DNA from: an uncultured Pelagibacteraceae bacterium
Lineage (GTDB): Bacteria > Pseudomonadota > Alphaproteobacteria > Pelagibacterales > Pelagibacteraceae
Reading direction: 5' to 3'
NCBI GenBank assembly: GCA_902594915.1
Contig: CACJOA010000001.1
Coordinates: 62,001 to 126,000, forward strand
Length of the DNA: 64,000 bases
Shown here: positions 1 to 9,924 of the stretch, piece by piece
How positions within the stretch are numbered: the stretch's first letter is position 1
Layout of the letters: every line of letters begins with the position of its first letter
Program-made: the position numbers and the translations under genes
Notes under the pieces: generated by a model
Databases searched by the model: none
Told to the model about the DNA's origin: nothing
The model's input: the letters and a program-made list of their open reading frames with translations, nothing else

Positions 1-1
1 C

Positions 2-739
2 AAAAAAAAAAAATTTTTTGAAATCATTAAAAAGCAAAAATTAAATCTTATTAAATGCAAATTTATATTAATTAGACAAGATCCGCCGTTTAATTTAGAG
101 TATATCACGACTACATACATATTAGATACTATAAAAAAAAATGTAGAAATTATTAACAATCCAACATCAATAAGAAATATTTCTGAAAAGCTTTATTCTG
201 TAAAATATAAAAAAATAATGCCTAGTACAATTTTTTCTCAAAATATTAAAGAGATTAAAAATTTTTTTAAAGCACATTCTAAAGTAATAATTAAACCAAT
301 TCATAGTTATAGCGGTAATGATATTCATATGTTGAAAAAATTTGACTCAAAGACTGTCAAAAAATTAATAAAAAAACATAATTTTATCATATGCCAAAAA
401 TATTTACCCAAAATAAAAAAAGGAGATAAGCGAATTTTTTTGATTAATGGAAAAATTATGGGCGCAATTTCAAGGATTCCCAAAAAAGGTTCTTTTTTAA
501 GTAATATGAGCAAAGGTGCAAAACCTGTTAATACTAAATTAACGAGGAAAGAGAGAGAAATATCTAAAATGATTGCTAAAGATCTCAAAAAAGAAAAAAT
601 ATTTTTTGCAGGAATTGATCTTATAGATCAAAGACTCAACGGAGATATTAATGTTACATCACCAACAGGATTAAAAACTTTTTATGATTTATCTAAGATC
701 AATCTAGCTAAAATTTTTTGGAAAGAACTAAAAGCGTGA
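2..739 (+). CDS. gshB: Glutathione synthetase, 5'-truncated by the window edge
   Basis: The frame stays open upstream of the listed ATG and reads ...LIRQDPPFNLEYITTTYILD..., a GshB motif; later IIKPIHSYSGNDIHML and FAGIDLI are ATP-grasp features. Confidence 0.88.
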   Translation, partial: KKKKFFEIIKKQKLNLIKCKFILIRQDPPFNLEYITTTYILDTIKKNVEIINNPTSIRNISEKLYSVKYKKIMPSTIFSQNIKEIKNFFKAHSKVIIKPIHSYSGNDIHMLKKFDSKTVKKLIKKHNFIICQKYLPKIKKGDKRIFLINGKIMGAISRIPKKGSFLSNMSKGAKPVNTKLTRKEREISKMIAKDLKKEKIFFAGIDLIDQRLNGDINVTSPTGLKTFYDLSKINLAKIFWKELKA

Positions 740-1596
740 ATAATTTAAGTGATCAACAAAAAGGTTCTTTGCTAGCTTTTGTTGCGGTTATATTTATCAC
801 CCCAGACTCTTTGTTTATAAGGCTATCTAATATTGATACTTGGGGGCTTGTATTTTACAGAGGATTGATACCTTTTTTTTTGGTTTTTCTCGTTATGTTG
901 ATAATTTATAAACTCAGTTTTTTTAGAATTCTTTTTACCAGTGGTCATCACGGCCTGATATATGTTGTAACTTTCAGTATAACAAATATCACTTTTGTGG
1001 TTTCAATACAAAATACAAATGTTGCTAATACTCTTGTAATGATTGCTACTGCTCCAATGCTTTCAGCACTACTAAGTGCTATTTTTTTAAAAGAACCTCC
1101 GGATAAAAAAACTCTTGTATCAATAGTAATTACTTTTTTAGCTATAATCTTTATTTTTTTTGACTCTTTAAAACTTGGTAATTTTTATGGTGATATATTA
1201 GGATTAATTACAGCATTAGGTTTAGCAGTGGGTGCTGTGACTATAAGATCTGCTAAATCTAAAAATTTGGTTCCAGCTGCAGTGGTTGGTAAACTTTTTG
1301 TTGCATTATTTGCTTTATTTTTTGTAAGAAGTTTTGAACTTTCAGAAAAAGACATATTCATTGTTCCACTTATGTGCACACTATGCGTTGCAATTCCATT
1401 TGTTCTAGTGACAATTGCTCCAAGATTTATACCTGCAGCAGAAGTAAACCTTTTCTTTTTATTGGAAACAATAATTGGTCCAATCTGGGTCTGGATGATT
1501 ATAAAGGAACAACCAAGTATTGAAACTATTCAAGGGGGTATAATAATAATTTTGACAATTGCTATTCACTCATTTTTAAAACTAAAAAATTCATAA
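736..1596 (+). CDS. EamA/DMT-family transporter
   Basis: About 10 hydrophobic segments with two EamA-like halves. A GTG start at 736 overlaps the gshB TGA and is more plausible than the listed start at 718. Confidence 0.8.
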   Translation: MNNLSDQQKGSLLAFVAVIFITPDSLFIRLSNIDTWGLVFYRGLIPFFLVFLVMLIIYKLSFFRILFTSGHHGLIYVVTFSITNITFVVSIQNTNVANTLVMIATAPMLSALLSAIFLKEPPDKKTLVSIVITFLAIIFIFFDSLKLGNFYGDILGLITALGLAVGAVTIRSAKSKNLVPAAVVGKLFVALFALFFVRSFELSEKDIFIVPLMCTLCVAIPFVLVTIAPRFIPAAEVNLFFLLETIIGPIWVWMIIKEQPSIETIQGGIIIILTIAIHSFLKLKNS

Positions 1597-1654
1597 GCTT
1601 GTCACAATTAAGACTTGATTTATTAATAGACCGCGAATACTTACGATAGTTTTT

Positions 1655-2941
1655 ATGAATAAAGTTTTAAAAAATTCTTGGGCACTATTTCTTGGGATGA
1701 GCTTTATTATGATGGCATATGGTTTTCAAGGAACTCTCTTGGGAGTTAGGGCTGTCCAAGAAGAATTTAGTTTAACATCTACTGGTTTTATGATGTCTGG
1801 TTATTTTGTTGGATATTTTATAGGTGCAGCAACAATTCCTAATATCATTTCTAGAGTTGGTCATATAAGAGTTTTTGCAGCCTTTGCATCATTAGCATCA
1901 TTAGTTATTCTAATTCATTCTATTATAATCAATCCTTTTGTTTGGTTTCTACTTAGAGTTTTAACTGGAATAAGTATGGTTTGCATTTATACAGTTGCTG
2001 AAAGTTGGTTAAATGATAGATCAAGTAATAAAAACAGAGGAAGTGTGCTTTCAGTATATATGGTTATTCTATATGGTTCTCTTGGCATAGGTATGTTTTT
2101 ACTTAACTTTAGCAGTCCAAAAAATTTTCAACCCTTCATATTAATTTCTGTAATAACCTCTGCTGCATTAATTCCAATTCTTTTAACAAAAAAAAAACCA
2201 CCCACGTTCAAAAGTATAAAAGCTATGAAGTTAAAAGAACTCTATGAGTCATCTCCATTTGGTATGATAAGTTCTCTTTTTTATGGAACAATACAGTCAG
2301 CACTATTTACTTTACTAGCAGTTTATGCAACATCAATGAACTTTACGATATTAGAAATTTCAGTTGTAACTTTTTTACTAGCTATTTCTGGTGCAATAGC
2401 TCAATTTCCAATTGGAAAAGTATCAGATATATATGATAGAAGAAAAGTAATAATCTTTTCAAGTTTTGGTGCAGCTCTATTTGCGATTCTAGCAATTATA
2501 GTTTCTAGACAAATGTATTTACCAGGTGATCTTGCGACTAGCAAAACATGGTTCTATATTTTTTTTATTTTATTCTCTTTTTGTAGCTTACCTATGTTTT
2601 CATTAATTCTTGCTCATACAAACGATTATATTTCTAAGGATAAATTTGTTGCAGCGGGTGCGGGTCTTCAATTTGTTTTTGGTTTAGGTGCAATAAGCGG
2701 TCCTCTTTTATGTTCTATATTTATGGATGTTGTTGGTTCTAATGGTTTTTTTATTTTTTTATTTTTCTTTCACTCAATTATTGGTTTTTATGGAATTCAT
2801 AGAATGCGTGTAAGGCAAACGGTAGACAACCCCGACTCTCAATTTGTTGCAATGCCTCAAACAATTACCCCTGCTGGAATAGAGCTTAATCCAACAACTG
2901 AACCAATTGATGAACCATCAAAAAGCGAAAGCCAGAATTAA
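1655..2941 (+). CDS. MFS transporter (YcaD-like)
   Basis: 12-TM-like protein with MFS motifs (GKVSDIYDRRKVII, YTVAESWLNDRSSNKNRG). Confidence 0.8.
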   Translation: MNKVLKNSWALFLGMSFIMMAYGFQGTLLGVRAVQEEFSLTSTGFMMSGYFVGYFIGAATIPNIISRVGHIRVFAAFASLASLVILIHSIIINPFVWFLLRVLTGISMVCIYTVAESWLNDRSSNKNRGSVLSVYMVILYGSLGIGMFLLNFSSPKNFQPFILISVITSAALIPILLTKKKPPTFKSIKAMKLKELYESSPFGMISSLFYGTIQSALFTLLAVYATSMNFTILEISVVTFLLAISGAIAQFPIGKVSDIYDRRKVIIFSSFGAALFAILAIIVSRQMYLPGDLATSKTWFYIFFILFSFCSLPMFSLILAHTNDYISKDKFVAAGAGLQFVFGLGAISGPLLCSIFMDVVGSNGFFIFLFFFHSIIGFYGIHRMRVRQTVDNPDSQFVAMPQTITPAGIELNPTTEPIDEPSKSESQN

Positions 2942-3573
2942 TATAAGTTTTCAATGTGATGAGACATTTTTCTCAATACTTGTTTCTTTGACAAATTGTC
3001 AGTCTTAATCAAAATTGCATCTTTAACTTTTATCAAAGGGCTAAATTTTCTATTCTTATCCATCTTTGTTCTAATATATAAAGATCTTTCAACCTTGTTC
3101 AAAGGAACTTTTTTTTTAATCTCAAGCCATCTTCTACGACTTGCCTCTTTTAAATTACATTTAAAATAAAATGCTAAATCGTATTTAGGATTTTTTACAA
3201 GAATTTTACTTGCAATATCTCTACCTTCAACACAAATTCTTTTATTAGATCTAATAATTTTTTTTTGAAATTTATTTACTATTTCTCTTACTTTTTTATT
3301 TTTTGCTAAAAATGCAACATGATTACTAATTAGTTCAGAGTGTAGTTTATGTTTGGTAATTTTTTTATAAGTTATGGTTTTTAATTTACTTTTTAAAAAA
3401 AGGACAATATCTTTGGGCTTATTCTTAATTATCATCTTGCTACAGTATCTGTAAATTAAACCTGAGTTTATTAATAATAAGTTATATTTCTTAGAAACAA
3501 GCTTTGCTGCAGTGCTCTTCCCACTTGCAGACTCTCCGTCACAAGCAATAATTAATCTTTTTATTTTTCTCAC
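2938..3573 (-). CDS. cmk: (d)CMP kinase-like protein
   Basis: P-loop CDGESASGKSTAAKLV and VEGRDIASKI are cytidylate kinase signatures. Confidence 0.75.
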   Translation of the reverse strand: MRKIKRLIIACDGESASGKSTAAKLVSKKYNLLLINSGLIYRYCSKMIIKNKPKDIVLFLKSKLKTITYKKITKHKLHSELISNHVAFLAKNKKVREIVNKFQKKIIRSNKRICVEGRDIASKILVKNPKYDLAFYFKCNLKEASRRRWLEIKKKVPLNKVERSLYIRTKMDKNRKFSPLIKVKDAILIKTDNLSKKQVLRKMSHHIENLY

Positions 3574-3721
3574 ATTAATTTATTAATATTTTGATATATT
3601 TAATGCAAAAAAAATATTACCTAAATCAATAATTTTTAAAAAAATATCCCCTACAGGTTGAAACTCAAAATAGTTAAAAAAGTTTAAATGGGTATTGAAT
3701 CAATTTTAATTTTTTGCTCAA

Positions 3722-4486
3722 ATGACTTTTTATAAAATGAGCATAAAAAAAAATTCTAAATTTAAAACAAAAAAAAATAAACCAAAAAAAGCAATTGGTT
3801 TTTCTAAAATAGCTTCTATAACTACAAAATCACTAAGTAGTGCTTATTTAAATTTTAAAAAAAATCAAGAAATAAAAAAAATTAAAGAAATTAAATTAAA
3901 AAAACTTCAAGAAAATAATGACATCATAAAAGAGAAAAAAGAATTAAGAATATGGGAAGAAAAACTCAAAAAAGAAGACCTTAAATTGAAATCAAAAGAA
4001 GACGAGCTTAGAACTAAAGAAAAAGAAATAAAATTAAAAGAGGAACAACAAAAAATAGAAAACGATAGACTTATTAGAAAAGATGAGAATTTAATTTTAC
4101 TTACTAATGATATCAGAAATAAAGAGAAAGAATTAAAATCTAAAGAACAAGAACAAAATAGAAAAGATATAGATTTAAAAGTTAGAGAAGATGAGCAAAA
4201 AAATCTTGAATTAAAAGAAAAAAGAAGAAGAGAAAGAGCTTTAAAGCTTATTAAAGAAGAAGAGGAAAAACAAAAACAACTGGAATACATAAAAATTAAG
4301 GAATGGGAAGAAAAATTCGATAGAGACCAAAAAGAAAGAGAGAGAAAAGAAAATTTGAGAGAGCAAAAACTACGTCAAAAAGAACTAGATAAATTAAGAT
4401 CTTTAGAGGAAAAGAACAATCCTATGGAAAGTAAATTTTCTTCAGGACTTGAAAAATTTGAAGTAGACAAAACTACCGAAAATTAA
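3722..4486 (+). CDS. Highly charged Lys/Glu-rich coiled-coil protein of unknown function
   Basis: Long heptad-like KE repeats (LKSKEDELRTKEKEIKLKEEQQ) with no recognised domain; start may be the internal Met of MSIKKN. Confidence 0.65.
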   Translation: MTFYKMSIKKNSKFKTKKNKPKKAIGFSKIASITTKSLSSAYLNFKKNQEIKKIKEIKLKKLQENNDIIKEKKELRIWEEKLKKEDLKLKSKEDELRTKEKEIKLKEEQQKIENDRLIRKDENLILLTNDIRNKEKELKSKEQEQNRKDIDLKVREDEQKNLELKEKRRRERALKLIKEEEEKQKQLEYIKIKEWEEKFDRDQKERERKENLREQKLRQKELDKLRSLEEKNNPMESKFSSGLEKFEVDKTTEN

Positions 4487-4525
4487 ATATCAAGTTCTTT
4501 AACAATATATTTATAATGAGAATAA

Positions 4526-4762
4526 TTGAATAAGTATAATAAAGCTAAAATTTGGAATATTATTCAAGAACCAGGTGACTCTTTACTTAACCAATTATTT
4601 ACCCATCCAAACCATCCTCAAGGTAGAAATCCATATACTCATTTAGCTATCTGTATCAAAAATAAATTTAATTAAAGTTATAAAAATATTCCTGATGAAA
4701 AATTTAATGAAGACTTGAAATATATTAAATTTTTAAAAAAAATCTTTACTAATTTTTATTGA
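4526..4762 (+). pseudogene. Possible small-gene relic interrupted by an in-frame TAA
   Basis: TTG start, 49 codons ending ...HPNHPQGRNPYTHLAICIKNKFN, TAA at 4673-4675, then the same frame continues SYKNIPDEKFNEDLKYIKFLKKIFTNFY to a TGA at 4760. Confidence 0.45.
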
Positions 4763-5868
4763 TTAGGAAAATAATCTTTTAATTCTCCCTCTCTATAAAC
4801 GTCTGCTGTACAACAGTGTAATCCCCCACCAAAAGCATAGGCATCTCTCATTTCAACTGGAATAACTTCCATACCAAGTTTATCTAATTGATCTGCTTGA
4901 AATTTTTCACTTTTTTCAACGCATACTGTTTTTGGATCAATAACTAAAACATTCATTGAAAGCCATACAGATGAATAACAAAGCGGTGGAGGTTTATTAT
5001 GAGCTGGCTGAGCGGCATCTATTATTTCCCAGCCATTTTTTTCAAACATTTTTCTCTGACTCTTTGGTAATTTTCTTTGAGGATTATTGATAATTAATCC
5101 CTCTCTTATTGGTGTAAATGTAGCATCAATATGAATTGGATAAGGATCTCCAGGAAAATTTACGGCATGCACTCTGTGATTTTTAAAATGTCTTTTTAAC
5201 CAATCAATACCTTTTAGATTAGTAGTAAATCCATGTTGAACAACTAAATCTCTTCCAAATCGAAGAATGTCTGCTGCATCAAATAAAGGTTCTTCCTCTG
5301 TTGTGACAAAATATTTTTTTTCAGTCCACTCTAGCCTTTTTTGGACACCAATTTTATCTGAAAGATAATCTTTTCTATAATCTAAATTTGTAAGTCTTGG
5401 TTTAGGTGCAGTTTCATGTCGCATTTCCTCATCTTCCTCAAAATATTTTTGAATTAATGGTCTATAATTTAAATATTCAAACCACCTACATCTATAACTC
5501 ATCGTTGCCTCTAAAATTTCATTTCCAACTGTGAGAATTACATCTCTTGAAGGCATACATCCAAACATGCTTTGTGCTTCCCAATCAGGTGTGGATATTT
5601 TCTGATTATGATTAATAGGTAAAGGTCTATCAACCTTGATGCCTCTTTTCTCTAATAATGACGCAAAATCATTTAATAATTGATTAGCTTTATCCACTGT
5701 GTCCTGGGTTCGAGGACCGTGCTCACCTTTCATATCAGAATCCTCTGGTACTTTGGCGTCTAAAGCGGGCTCTGGAGCTGGAATGCAACAGCCATCTGCT
5801 CTTCCAACTATAACATGTTTAAGAGGATCCCATTCATTCCAGCTATTGACAATTTTTTTTTTTGTCAT
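4756..5868 (-). CDS. Glycine amidinotransferase (AGAT)-like protein
   Basis: NSWNEWDPLKHVIVGRADG N-terminus and catalytic GGGLHCCTADVYREG motif of the amidinotransferase family. Confidence 0.87.
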   Translation of the reverse strand: MTKKKIVNSWNEWDPLKHVIVGRADGCCIPAPEPALDAKVPEDSDMKGEHGPRTQDTVDKANQLLNDFASLLEKRGIKVDRPLPINHNQKISTPDWEAQSMFGCMPSRDVILTVGNEILEATMSYRCRWFEYLNYRPLIQKYFEEDEEMRHETAPKPRLTNLDYRKDYLSDKIGVQKRLEWTEKKYFVTTEEEPLFDAADILRFGRDLVVQHGFTTNLKGIDWLKRHFKNHRVHAVNFPGDPYPIHIDATFTPIREGLIINNPQRKLPKSQRKMFEKNGWEIIDAAQPAHNKPPPLCYSSVWLSMNVLVIDPKTVCVEKSEKFQADQLDKLGMEVIPVEMRDAYAFGGGLHCCTADVYREGELKDYFPNQ

Positions 5869-5880
5869 TTTTTATTTTCT

Positions 5881-6786
5881 CTAATTCAGAGCTATATGTC
5901 GCTTATTCCATCTCATAATAAGGCTATAATAAATAATTGATAAAAATAGAAAAAAGCCTCCAACAATTGTGTTTGTTGAAGGAATTTCATTAATTCCAAA
6001 TAGTGGTAACCAAACCCAAAAAATACCTCCTATAATTTCAGTTAAAGACAATAACGTCAATTCAGCAGCTGGAATTACCTTTGATCCTATTGAATAAAAA
6101 ATTAAACCTAAGCAAACTATAATACCATGTAGTGAAAACATCGAAGAATTATAACTTGTAGAAAAAAAAGTTTGTTTTGTTATCAAAATTACTAAGGTAG
6201 CAAAAATAAAGCAAAATAAACCAGCAATAGCAACTGTTGTGAACTTTGGTGTTTCCTTTCGCCATCTTAGACTAACTGAAAAGACTGAAAAACCAATAGA
6301 AGAAGTCAGTCCAAAAAGAAAACCAATTAAAGAATTTTTCTCTGTATTACCTAATGCCATTATTATTATTCCAACTGTAGCTAAAAATATTGAAACCCAA
6401 ACATTGACTGAAATTTTTTCTTTAAGAAATAAATAAGCTAATATTGCTGTAAAAAAAGGCATTGCAGCTAAACATAGTAACGTTATTGCTGCGGTTGTAT
6501 TTGTTATTGAATAGATAAACGAAATCATGGCTATTCCGAGTCCAAATCCACCTATTATTCCTGATCTTCCAATTTTTTTGTAATTTTTATAGAAATTAAT
6601 TCCTTCATCAAAATATAAATATAAATTTAAAATAATAAATATCGTTAGCCCACGGCCAAAAATATATTGCCATGGAACTAGATTCGGATTATCCATATAT
6701 CTCACGACTAAAGGACCAAACGACCAAAGAATCCCAGCGAACAAGACTATTGGTATTGCAGTTTTTTCATTTTTTAATTCAATCAT
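5881..6786 (-). CDS. EamA/DMT-family transporter upstream of the amidinotransferase gene
   Basis: Multi-TM EamA-type sequence; 12 nt separate it from the amidinotransferase ORF on the same strand. Confidence 0.8.
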   Translation of the reverse strand: MIELKNEKTAIPIVLFAGILWSFGPLVVRYMDNPNLVPWQYIFGRGLTIFIILNLYLYFDEGINFYKNYKKIGRSGIIGGFGLGIAMISFIYSITNTTAAITLLCLAAMPFFTAILAYLFLKEKISVNVWVSIFLATVGIIIMALGNTEKNSLIGFLFGLTSSIGFSVFSVSLRWRKETPKFTTVAIAGLFCFIFATLVILITKQTFFSTSYNSSMFSLHGIIVCLGLIFYSIGSKVIPAAELTLLSLTEIIGGIFWVWLPLFGINEIPSTNTIVGGFFLFLSIIYYSLIMRWNKRHIALN

Positions 6787-7116
6787 AGTGAATTTTTAAT
6801 TATAAATTATTTTAACTACAACATAATTTATATTTACAATAGTAAATTCTTTGTCTTAATGATTGTTAATAACTATGAAAATTACCCTTTTCCAAATATA
6901 AATCAATTAGATAAAGAGGTTAAAAGACATTCACACCATAAATTTTAGTTTCTGAAAATTATATTTTATTACTATTTTTGGTTGTATTAGCTATCATTGT
7001 TTGAGGTAAATAATTCATTTAAAACTAAAAATATTTTTTTAATATCAATTTTTAAAATACATAAAAGCAAAGCTATCAGATTTTCTCTTTATGATATATA
7101 GATTATCAGCAATTAA

Positions 7117-7515
7117 ATGGATTTAGAAATTTTAAACATAGCCTCTGATATTGAAAATAACAAAAATATCAAAAATTATACTCATTACTCAAAATTAAAA
7201 AATTCATTATGTGGTGATGAGATACAGATTAAATTAATTATTAAAAATAATAAAATAATTGATTTTGGTTACCAAGAAAACTCATGTATATACTGCCAAG
7301 CATCAGTTAGCTTATTGTCTAAGATGTGTATAAACAATAAAAAGAGCAAAATTAATGAGCTATGTGATGATGCTAAATCTTTTTTTGATGGTAATTTCAA
7401 AGTAATTCAAGAAAAAAGGGGAAACTTAAAAAAATTATTAAATAAAAAAAATCTATCTAGAAAAGAATGTATTTTATTACCTTTTAAAACTCTAAAGAAA
7501 ATAGTATCAAGCTAA
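7117..7515 (+). CDS. NifU/SufU-like iron-sulfur cluster assembly scaffold
   Basis: Cysteine pattern NSLCGDEI / SCIYCQASVS / RKECILLPF matches IscU/SufU N-terminal domains. Confidence 0.75.
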   Translation: MDLEILNIASDIENNKNIKNYTHYSKLKNSLCGDEIQIKLIIKNNKIIDFGYQENSCIYCQASVSLLSKMCINNKKSKINELCDDAKSFFDGNFKVIQEKRGNLKKLLNKKNLSRKECILLPFKTLKKIVSS

Positions 7516-7517
7516 TT

Positions 7518-7982
7518 ATGACAAATTTAAAACAATCAATTTTAGCAGGTATATTTTCAATTATTACAATAAGCGCTCTAACTTTTTTAACATATAGAAC
7601 AGGCTTAGGTGTCTTTTTGCTTGCATCATTTGGATCGTCTATGGTTTTACTTTATGGATATCCAGAAAGTCCTTTTGCTCAACCAAAAAATGTTTTTTTT
7701 GGTCATTTGATAACGTCATCAGTGGGAATTTTTTTTTTACAGTTCGTGCCTTTGCCTATTTATATAATTATTCCTATAGCTGTTGGTTTTGGTGTAGGTC
7801 TGATGATTTTGTTGAAAATTACCCATCCACCTGCTGGGGGTAATCCTATTATAATCATAATTGGTAGCGTTTCTCTTGACTATTTATTAAGCCCAGTGAT
7901 ATCAGGTTCTGTAATAATTATCATTTTTGCGATTATTATTAATAGATTTATTTTAAAAAAATCTTATCCAATTCAAAAATAA
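7518..7982 (+). CDS. HPP-family integral membrane protein
   Basis: HPPAGGNPI motif in a four-TM-like protein. Confidence 0.8.
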   Translation: MTNLKQSILAGIFSIITISALTFLTYRTGLGVFLLASFGSSMVLLYGYPESPFAQPKNVFFGHLITSSVGIFFLQFVPLPIYIIIPIAVGFGVGLMILLKITHPPAGGNPIIIIIGSVSLDYLLSPVISGSVIIIIFAIIINRFILKKSYPIQK

Positions 7983-8055
7983 TTCATTTGCTTGAGCCTT
8001 AAAAATAATGTTAGATGTGGTATAAAAAATTAATAGGTTAAATATAGGAGAAAGA

Positions 8056-9255
8056 ATGAAAATATTATGTATTTTATATGACGACCCTAAGGGAGGTATG
8101 CCAAAATCTTACCCTTTGTCGCAATTACCAAAAATAGAAAAGTATCCAGACGGAATGACACTTCCATCACCAAAAAGTAGAGACTATACACCAGGTCAAT
8201 TACTTGGATGTGTTTCAGGTGAACTAGGTTTGAGAAAATTTTTAGAAAGTAATGGACATGAATTTGTTGTTACAAATAGCAAAGATGGGGATGGTTGTGA
8301 GGCTGACAAACATATTGTTGACGCTGATATAGTCATTTCTCAACCTTTTTTTCCATACTATTTAACTAAAGAAAGAATTGCTAAAGCAAAAAATTTAAAA
8401 ATGGCAATTACTGCAGGAATAGGATCGGACCATGTCGATTTGCAAGCTGCAATGGACAACAAAATTGATGTGGTTGAAGTAACTTTTTGTAATTCAAGAT
8501 CAGTCGCCGAACATATTGTAATGATGATTGTTTCGATGGTTAGAGACTATCATAACCAACATAGAATTGTTAACGAAGGTGGATGGAATATTGCTGATGC
8601 AGTGCAAAGATCGTATGATGTTGAGGGTATGCATATCGGAACCGTGGCAGCAGGTAGAATTGGTTTAGATGCATTAAGGAAAATGAAACCATTTGATACA
8701 CATTTACATTATTTCGACAGACACAGACTGCCTGAAAGTGTTGAAAAAGAACTTAATTTAACTTTTCACGAAACTGTAGAGTCAATGGTAAAAGTTTGTG
8801 ATGTTGTGACAATTAATTGTCCGCTTCACCCCGAGACAGAAAACTTATTTGATGATGCGATGATTAGTAAAATGAAAAAAGGTGCATACATTGTAAATAC
8901 AGCTAGAGGAAAGATTTGTAATCGTGACGCGATTGCAAAAGCTTTGAAGAGCGGTCAGTTAAGTGGATATGCCGGCGACGTATGGTTTCCACAACCTGCT
9001 CCAAATGATCACGTTTGGAGAAGTATGCCAAATCATGGTATGACACCTCATACGTCTGGAACATCCTTGACAGCTCAATCTAGATATGCTGACGGCGTAA
9101 GAGAAATACTAGAATGTTTTTTTGACGGTAAAGAAATACGAAATCAGTATTTAATTGTGAAAGATGGTCAATTAGCTGGTATGGGCGCTCACTCTTACAG
9201 TAAAGGATCTGCGACTGGTGGATCAGAAGAAGCAGCCAAATATAAGAAAAAATAA
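8056..9255 (+). CDS. fdh: NAD-dependent formate dehydrogenase
   Basis: D-2-hydroxyacid dehydrogenase fold with FDH motifs (ITAGIGSDHVDL, GDVWFPQPAPNDHVWRSMPNHGMTPHTSGTS); AGGAG ribosome-binding site upstream. Confidence 0.93.
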   Translation: MKILCILYDDPKGGMPKSYPLSQLPKIEKYPDGMTLPSPKSRDYTPGQLLGCVSGELGLRKFLESNGHEFVVTNSKDGDGCEADKHIVDADIVISQPFFPYYLTKERIAKAKNLKMAITAGIGSDHVDLQAAMDNKIDVVEVTFCNSRSVAEHIVMMIVSMVRDYHNQHRIVNEGGWNIADAVQRSYDVEGMHIGTVAAGRIGLDALRKMKPFDTHLHYFDRHRLPESVEKELNLTFHETVESMVKVCDVVTINCPLHPETENLFDDAMISKMKKGAYIVNTARGKICNRDAIAKALKSGQLSGYAGDVWFPQPAPNDHVWRSMPNHGMTPHTSGTSLTAQSRYADGVREILECFFDGKEIRNQYLIVKDGQLAGMGAHSYSKGSATGGSEEAAKYKKK

Positions 9256-9270
9256 TTTTTAGCTTTTGTT

Positions 9271-9300
9271 AAAAGTAGCTACATTTAAGTAGCTACTTTT
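9271..9300 (+). terminator. Hairpin terminator after fdh
   Basis: Perfect 12-bp stem AAAAGTAGCTAC / GTAGCTACTTTT with 6-nt loop ATTTAA. Confidence 0.85.
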
Positions 9301-9342
9301 AGCACATCAGATTATATAAAAATTTTTTCTGTTCATAATTCA

Positions 9343-9918
9343 ATGAAAGTTTTTATAATACCAATTATCTCACTTTTATTCCTAAATTTTGCTAAAGCTA
9401 GTGAATCATATAAAGCATATTTTGGGGGTGGGTGTTTTTGGTGTGTAGAGGAGTCATTTGAAAAACTCGATGGAGTTGAAAAAGTTGTCTCTGGTTATTC
9501 TGGAGGTATTACTGAAAATCCAACTTATAATGAGGTAACTTATGGAAATACAGGTCATTTTGAAGTTGTTGAAATTACGTACAATAAAGAATTGATATCT
9601 TATGAAAAATTATTAAAAAATTTTTGGGTAAATATCGATCCTTTTGATCCATATGGCCAATTTTGCGATAAAGGATATAGTTATAGATCAGTTGCATTCT
9701 ATCAAAACAAGAAAGAAAAAGAATTAATTGAAAGAGATATAGAAACATTGGAAAAAAAATTTAAAAAAAAAATAGTAACTTATATTAGAGAATTCAGAAA
9801 ATTTTATAAAGCAGAGGATTACCATCAAGATTTTTATGTAATTAAATTTCAAAAATATTTGAATTATAAAAAAGCTTGTAAGCGAGAAGAGATTTTAGAC
9901 GATATATGGAATAAATAA
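9343..9918 (+). CDS. msrA: Peptide methionine sulfoxide reductase MsrA, probably exported
   Basis: YFGGGCFWCVEESFEKLDGV active site, GYSGG motif, N-terminal signal-like segment. Confidence 0.92.
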   Translation: MKVFIIPIISLLFLNFAKASESYKAYFGGGCFWCVEESFEKLDGVEKVVSGYSGGITENPTYNEVTYGNTGHFEVVEITYNKELISYEKLLKNFWVNIDPFDPYGQFCDKGYSYRSVAFYQNKKEKELIERDIETLEKKFKKKIVTYIREFRKFYKAEDYHQDFYVIKFQKYLNYKKACKREEILDDIWNK

Positions 9919-9924
9919 ACTTCT

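Noticed and set aside
3907-4290. 127-aa minus-strand ORF, Ser/Phe rich
   Set aside because: Exact antisense of the Lys/Glu-rich coiled-coil gene; AAA/GAA codons read as TTT/TTC on the other strand, which explains the composition.
9271-9300. Perfect inverted repeat after fdh as a possible mobile-element end
   Set aside because: Size, U-rich 3' arm and position after a stop codon fit an ordinary intrinsic terminator; no transposase or target duplication seen.
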